Positions 59,142-64,000 of a stretch of DNA of 64,000 nt are shown here, in pieces. A program made the translations under genes and the position numbers. The notes beneath the pieces were generated by a model, which was not told the DNA's origin, ran no database searches, and saw only the letters and a program-made list of their open reading frames with translations. The stretch covers positions 1-64,000 of the forward strand of contig KN832871.1 in the NCBI GenBank assembly GCA_000827325.1, written 5' to 3'. The stretch comes from Oidiodendron maius Zn. Lineage: Eukaryota > Ascomycota > Leotiomycetes > Myxotrichaceae. Every line of letters starts with the position of its first letter. Positions within the stretch are counted from its first letter, which is position 1.

Positions 59142-61154
59142 ATGCCTCACCACTCGTTGACTCGCGCTGAGGTTGCGAAGAACAGCTCGGCAGATTCGCT
59201 ATGGCTGATTATCGACTCGAAAGTGTATGATGTTACGGAATTTGTAGAAGCACATCCCGGTGGGGAGTCAGTCTTGAAGCAGGTGGCCGGGAAGGACGCA
59301 ACCGAAGCCTTTTACAACCTTCACCGGCAAGAAGTGCTTCAAAAGTATGCGAATCTTTGCATTGGGACGATCGCAGGTGAAAAGTCACAGGTTATTGAGC
59401 AACACCCAGGCGATCTAAGCGTGATTCCCTATGGCGAGCCAACATGGCTTACACCTCAATTCAAGAGTCCGTATTACAAGGAAAGCCATCGTCGCCTGCA
59501 AAAGGCGATGAGGATATTCACGGACAAGTACGTGTCTCCTGTGGCACAAGAGTGCGAGCGGACAGGCCAGCACATTCCGCAGCATCTAATCGATCGAATG
59601 TCAAAGGCTGGAATTCTCCACATGCGACTTGGCCCCGGCAAACATTTACATGGGGTTGAATTATTGGATGGAGCTGTCAAGGGGGAAGAATTTGACTACT
59701 TCCATGATATGATTTTGGGCCAAGAAATGGTTCGTGCGAATGCTCGCGGGTTCCAGGACGGCAATATGGCTGGGTGAGTCGAGGGCACATATACCTTGGC
59801 GCCTTAACCGACTGACATCGATAGGATGACCATTTCCCTTACCGCGGTCCTTCAATTCGCGAATGATGAAGCTTGGAAGAACAAGATTGCCGAAGAAGTC
59901 TTCAGTGGAAGGAAGAAAATCTGCTTGGCAATTACCGAGGCATTTGCTGGATCTGATGTTGCGGGTATTCGGACCACGGCCGAAAAGACGAAGGATGGAA
60001 AGCACTACATTGTGAATGGAACTAAGAAATGGATCACAAATGGAGTGTTTTGCGACGTGAGTATATTGTTTGAACCGATGCAGCTACATTCTAACATGTT
60101 CAGTATTTTGTGACCGGTGTAAAGACTGGTGAGCTTACCTTACCTCAACCTACTAGTAGATGAATCTGTCACCGAGCAGAAGAGGCTAATACTTTGAGTG
60201 ATAATAGATAAGGGCCTCTCTGTTGTCCTGATCGAGAGAGGCGAGGGAGTGGAAACTACGCCAATCAAGACTTCATATTCGCCTACTGCGGGGACGGCCT
60301 AGTAAGTGGATTCTTTCCTACTAAGCACCATCGACAAGTTGTTCGCGCAATACTGACCTGCCAACCTTCCAGTGTCACATTTGACAACGTCAAGGTCCCC
60401 GTTGAGAATCTGCTAGGGGTTGAAAACAAAGGTATTCAAGTGATTCTCTCGAATTTCAACCATGAAAGATGGATGATGTCTGGTAAGTAGAGAACTTCCA
60501 AGGTACGCCGCCATCTTAGGTCACTTGGCTGACCGTTCCCTCAGGTGCCGTTATTCGTATGAGCCGACTGGTCACAGAAGAATGCATTAAATGGAGCAAT
60601 CAGCGGCTGGTATTTGGCAAGAGGCTCATAGAACAGCCTGTGATACGTCAGAAGTGAGTACATATCCTGGGAGAAGCAGTTCATTTATATCAAGACCTAA
60701 GCGTTCTAGACTCGCAAAGATGATCGCACACTGCGAGGCCAACCAAGCCTGGCTGGAAAATGTCACGTACCAGATGACTCTCATGCCATATAAGCAACAG
60801 TCCATCCACCTTGCGGGCCCCATTGGATTGTTGAAGATGTTTGCTACGCGAAGTGCTCATGAGATTGCGGATGAGGCCGTCCAAGTCTTCGGCGGGAGAG
60901 CACTTACCCAGACCGGCATGGGCAAGACAATCGAGATGTTTCACAGGACGTGCGTAATCTGAGGTTTCAAATTACTTCCTAATTCTGACTCATTTCTAGG
61001 TATAAATTTGATGCCATCCTAGGAGGTGCAGAAGGTAAGCATTGTTCCATCCGATCCCACCACCACATAGGGCTGACAGGTGCGAAATGCAGAGGTATTG
61101 GGTGACCTGGGAGTCCGACAAGCGATGAGGAACATGCCTAAGAGCATGCTGTAG
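59142..61154 (+). CDS. Cytochrome b5 / acyl-CoA dehydrogenase fusion
   Basis: Nine exons (59142-59773, 59825-60056, 60104-60128, 60208-60301, 60373-60482, 60545-60653, 60710-60949, 61000-61034, 61093-61154) join in frame to 512 residues; the eight introns are 47-79 nt. Residues 1-75 form a cytochrome b5 heme domain (VEAHPGGESVL with HPGG at 38-41, second heme ligand His61 in FYNLHRQE). From about 110 on lies an acyl-CoA dehydrogenase: N-terminal helices, LAITEAFAGSDVAGIRTTAE (FAD and substrate loop), NGTKKWITNG, FDNVKVPVENLLG, and the C-terminal EAVQVFGGRALTQTGMG-like block. The fusion is known in filamentous fungi; it probably takes part in oxidation of an unusual acyl-CoA with the heme domain as electron relay. 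The start at 59,142 is the first ATG compatible with the b5 domain. Confidence 0.93.
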
Positions 61155-61561
61155 CACAGGCTTTGGATTATCACTCAATGTATATTACATTATTAGAAAT
61201 GACTGTGGAATACATTCTCGTGATCCCAAGCTTGACATGTATGACGCGTTTGACTGCACATGATGGACGCAGAGGGAGAATATGCGTACCCTGGCATTTC
61301 CTTTCATCTGATCAGTCCAAACGTTTGCAATGACGGATTCAAGTATCACATATATACATATATACATTATTTAGTTATCCAAATCGAAGTGAAGCTTTGA
61401 TGGTAGCACTGTCTCCGGCGCGAAGGTTAAGAAATAATTGGGGAGGGGTTCTTACCTAAGGATCTTTACCCCGCCACTACCACCGCACCACCACGCTTCC
61501 TTCAGCTACTGTGCTGGATACTTTTCGACGAGCTCGACAGTCATTGCCCCTCTCCAGCAGC
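61155..61561. promoter_or_regulatory. Intergenic / promoter of adenosine deaminase gene
   Basis: 407 nt between tandem genes, with an AT-rich TATATACATATATACAT run at about 61,351-61,367 and a C-rich pyrimidine stretch near 61,470-61,500 before the next ATG. Confidence 0.4.
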
Positions 61562-63456
61562 ATGTCTCGGGTCAGAGATCTCGAATGGCCGTCGCGCATG
61601 CCGGAAGAGGACTGGGCTGAGGTTGCTCAGGGCCTGCCTGCTAAAGACGAGCCATTTATCAGGCAGTACGAGAATGGCCGCGCTGCATTGATCGCAAAAG
61701 AAATCCATCAGAGGAGTGGCGAGTGCCCAGCCCACCCCTCCTCAAAAACGTGAGCTTACAGACGCCAGATCACCCTTTTCGGGAGTCCCTCTCTCCCCTC
61801 GCGAGGGAAGCCTGCGAGATTGTCGGCCGCATTCGAGAGAAGGAGCAACGCACCGTCTGGACCGCCGAATTCGAGGACAGCCTGGCGCACAAGACTGGCG
61901 CCATAGTATACCCCGGGATGATGTTTAGCCTTGCAAAGGAGCGTATGGAGACTACGCAATTGTGGAAGATAATCCGAAAGATGCCGAAGGGCGCTCTTCT
62001 TCATGCTCATATGGACGCCATGGTGGACCTTGACTTCTTGTTCTCTGTGCTTTTGGCAACTCCTGGAATGCACATACACTGCCACCATAGATTATCAACA
62101 GCAGAGGAACTAGAGGTTGCAGCTGTCAAATTTCGCTTTTTTAAGTCCGAGAAAGGTGAGTAGCCAATTTCAGGATACCAGTCCTGCACCACCCAAGTCT
62201 AACTAGCACTAGAGAGCAACACTTCAATATGGAGCCAAGACCATACTCCCGGCATGCCAGTACTTCTTACAAAGGCAGCTGATTGCTTTCCGCATGGCGG
62301 CAGGGCAGGGTTTTTGACCTGGCTTAAGAACCGTTGTACTATTACCAATACCGAGTCGATAGAGCATCATCATGGCGTCGATGCTGTCTGGAGAAAATTT
62401 TCTTCTGTCTTTACCATTTTCAATACTATAATATTCTATGAGCCTATATTTAGAGCGTTTATGAGGCGAATGATGCAGCAGCTTCTTGCTGACGGGGTTA
62501 AGTGGGTTGACCTGAGACTTGCATTCACATTTCGCTACTACAAAGAGGGACATGAGGTGCCAGAAAAGACGTATCACGAACTATTTCGAGTCATGGACGA
62601 GGAAATTACCAACTTCAAGGCCTCACAAGAAGGAAATGAGTTTTGGGGGGCTCGCATGATCTGGACGGGGATTCGAGTTCTCGACCAGAGGAAAATTGTC
62701 GAAGATATGGACGCTTGTTTGTCAATCAAGCTAGCATATCCCCATCTAATAGCTGGTTATGATCTCGTAGGTCAAGAAGACGGCGGGAGACCTCTAAAAG
62801 ACCTCCTCCCAGAGTTGTTCTGGTTTCGGAAGCAGTGCGCTCAAGAAGGAGTTCAGATTCCTTTTTTCTTCCATGCCGGAGAGTGTCTCGGGGACGGCAA
62901 TGACACGGATCAAAACTTATTTGACGCAATACTTCTCGGCACCCGGAGGATTGGGCATGGATTCTCCCTGTACAAGCATCCTTTGCTAATTGACATGGTG
63001 AAGGAGAAGAAGATACTTGTCGAGAGCTGCCCAATTTCGAATGAAGTTCTCCGCTTATGTACCTCGGTCATGTCACATCCATTACCCGCCTTGCTTGCCC
63101 GAGGCGTGTCTTGTAGCCTCTGCAATGACGATCCTGCAATATTGGGCCAAGATACGGCTGGGATGACGCACGACTTCTGGCAGGCTTTGCAAGGATGGGA
63201 TAACCTTGGTCTTGCTGGCCTGGGATCCCTTGCTGAAAATAGTGTTCGCTACGCTGCCTTCGAGGATCAGTCAAACGTGGAGTGGATCAATGGCATTAAA
63301 GAAGCATCATTAGGAAGCGGTGTTAGAGCAGAGAGGATGAAACAGTGGTCAGTAGAGTGGGAACAATTTTGCCTGTGGATCGTTACAGAATTCGGGGACG
63401 ATGGGGAGAGTATTAGAAAGATCCGGGAGGGGTCTAATTTTGATGATCAGGATTGA
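61562..63456 (+). CDS. ADGF/CECR1-type adenosine deaminase
   Basis: Three exons, 61562-61718, 61769-62155 and 62213-63456, give 595 residues. Motifs of the metal-dependent deaminase barrel: MPKGALLHAHMDA (zinc ligands H131 and H133), FFFHAGECLGDG (zinc His and catalytic Glu), TRRIGHGFSL, LVESCPISNEVL and SLCNDDPAILG (zinc-binding Asp). The long N-terminal region (about 1-120, ending YPGMMFSLAKERM) is the ADGF signature absent from classical adenosine deaminases. There is no signal peptide at the chosen start, unlike animal ADGF, so it may be intracellular. The first intron has either a GC donor at 61,719 (gives Asp at the join, as in relatives) or a GT donor at 61,716 (gives Asn). It deaminates adenosine or deoxyadenosine to inosine in purine salvage. 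Confidence 0.92.
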
Positions 63457-64000
63457 CAAACAACCAATACCATAGATTGGCGATAAACTTAGGCGCTAGC
63501 TAGTCCATCATAGAAGGAAATCAGTACTCTAGAGGTAAAATCCTTCAGGGCATTGTGTGGGTAATTGTTTAAGAGCTCATCAGACTATGACCCCCCGTAT
63601 TCTCCTGTAACGTACTGGAAAACTACTTTGCGTAGGTTATCCTGTCCACAATTCACGGTCGCAGCTACTTCACTAAACACACTATAAGTCGAGATAATGT
63701 AAATAAACTGGATTATTTTGGTGTGATCTATTATGTAGATCTAATGGTGTTGACCACGCTGGAATCATTCGCTATGCAACGCCAATCCATGCCATTTCGC
63801 AACCCGTAATTTTGATTTAAAAGGCGACTGCTCGAATCAGCGTGCTCCAAGATCCAAATAAGCTTACTAAATCATGCCGCTGTCTATGTCTTATACTGAC
63901 AGGGCAAAATTATGTGACACAGATGCCACAACGAACATTTGTGATTGTTACTCGTGGAAAAATCAAAACCAAAACCAACGCCCGTGAAGTTCGCATCAAA
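63457..64000. other. Intergenic, 3' end of window
   Basis: 544 nt without a supported gene; shared 3' or promoter region of a neighbour outside the window. Confidence 0.45.

Noticed and set aside
59142-61154. Cytochrome b5 joined to acyl-CoA dehydrogenase as a mis-assembly or novel fusion
   Set aside because: The b5 domain and the dehydrogenase start share one exon, and this architecture is already known in filamentous fungi.

Overview
The window is from a filamentous ascomycete (Pezizomycotina). The genes have many short introns (about 45-100 nt, GT...AG), Zn2Cys6 regulators, a spherulin-4 protein, a cytochrome b5/acyl-CoA dehydrogenase fusion and a fungal-type Atg2. The first 19 kb look like RIP (repeat-induced C-to-T decay): very TA-rich, almost no CpG, old coding frames full of TAA/TAG. 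Class Eurotiomycetes or Leotiomycetes is plausible, but I cannot fix it from the sequence.

Region 1 (1-19,430) is a nested transposon graveyard. It holds five copies of one Tad-like LINE ending in (TAA)n: three head-to-tail 3' ends on + (1-464, 795-1985, 1986-2821), a full-length-sized copy on - (3465-8604, flanked by TAATTAAAG) and a 5'-truncated copy on - (8614-9293). A degraded Ty1/Copia relic on - (about 10,450-17,860) is split by a 4.0-kb LTR element (11,917-15,893; 153-bp LTRs, TATAT target duplication) that carries gag- and protease-like regions only. That element contains a 210-bp TA-flanked MITE (12,224-12,433). A third LTR element, a gag-only Copia derivative (17,867-19,423; 217-bp LTRs, TAATT duplication), carries a 38-bp tandem array.

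Region 2 (19,650-51,850) is accessory-type gene space with several decayed genes. In order: a secreted spherulin-4/GH135-like protein (-), a transcription-factor relic (+), a Zn2Cys6 regulator (+), a SnoaL-like protein (+), a medium-chain enoyl-reductase-like protein (+), a mitochondrial-carrier-like protein with seven introns (+), a secreted Ser/Thr-rich protein with a DUF6923-like domain (-), a 15-intron ABCC transporter with a likely frameshift near its 5' end (-), an SDR (-), a Zn2Cys6 regulator (+), an aldehyde dehydrogenase (+), a reductase relic (-), a nitrilase-superfamily hydrolase (+) and an SF1 helicase pseudogene (-). The SDR, regulator, aldehyde dehydrogenase and hydrolase may form a small catabolic or detoxification cluster; this is inference from adjacency only.

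Region 3 (51,900-64,000) is compact and looks like core genome: atg2 (-), a cytochrome b5/acyl-CoA dehydrogenase fusion (+) divergent from it, and an ADGF/CECR1-type adenosine deaminase (+). I saw no tRNA, rRNA or CRISPR array. I found no clearly new biological system; the most unusual items are the nested non-autonomous LTR elements, the graded RIP among LINE copies, and the putative SDR/regulator/ALDH/hydrolase cluster.
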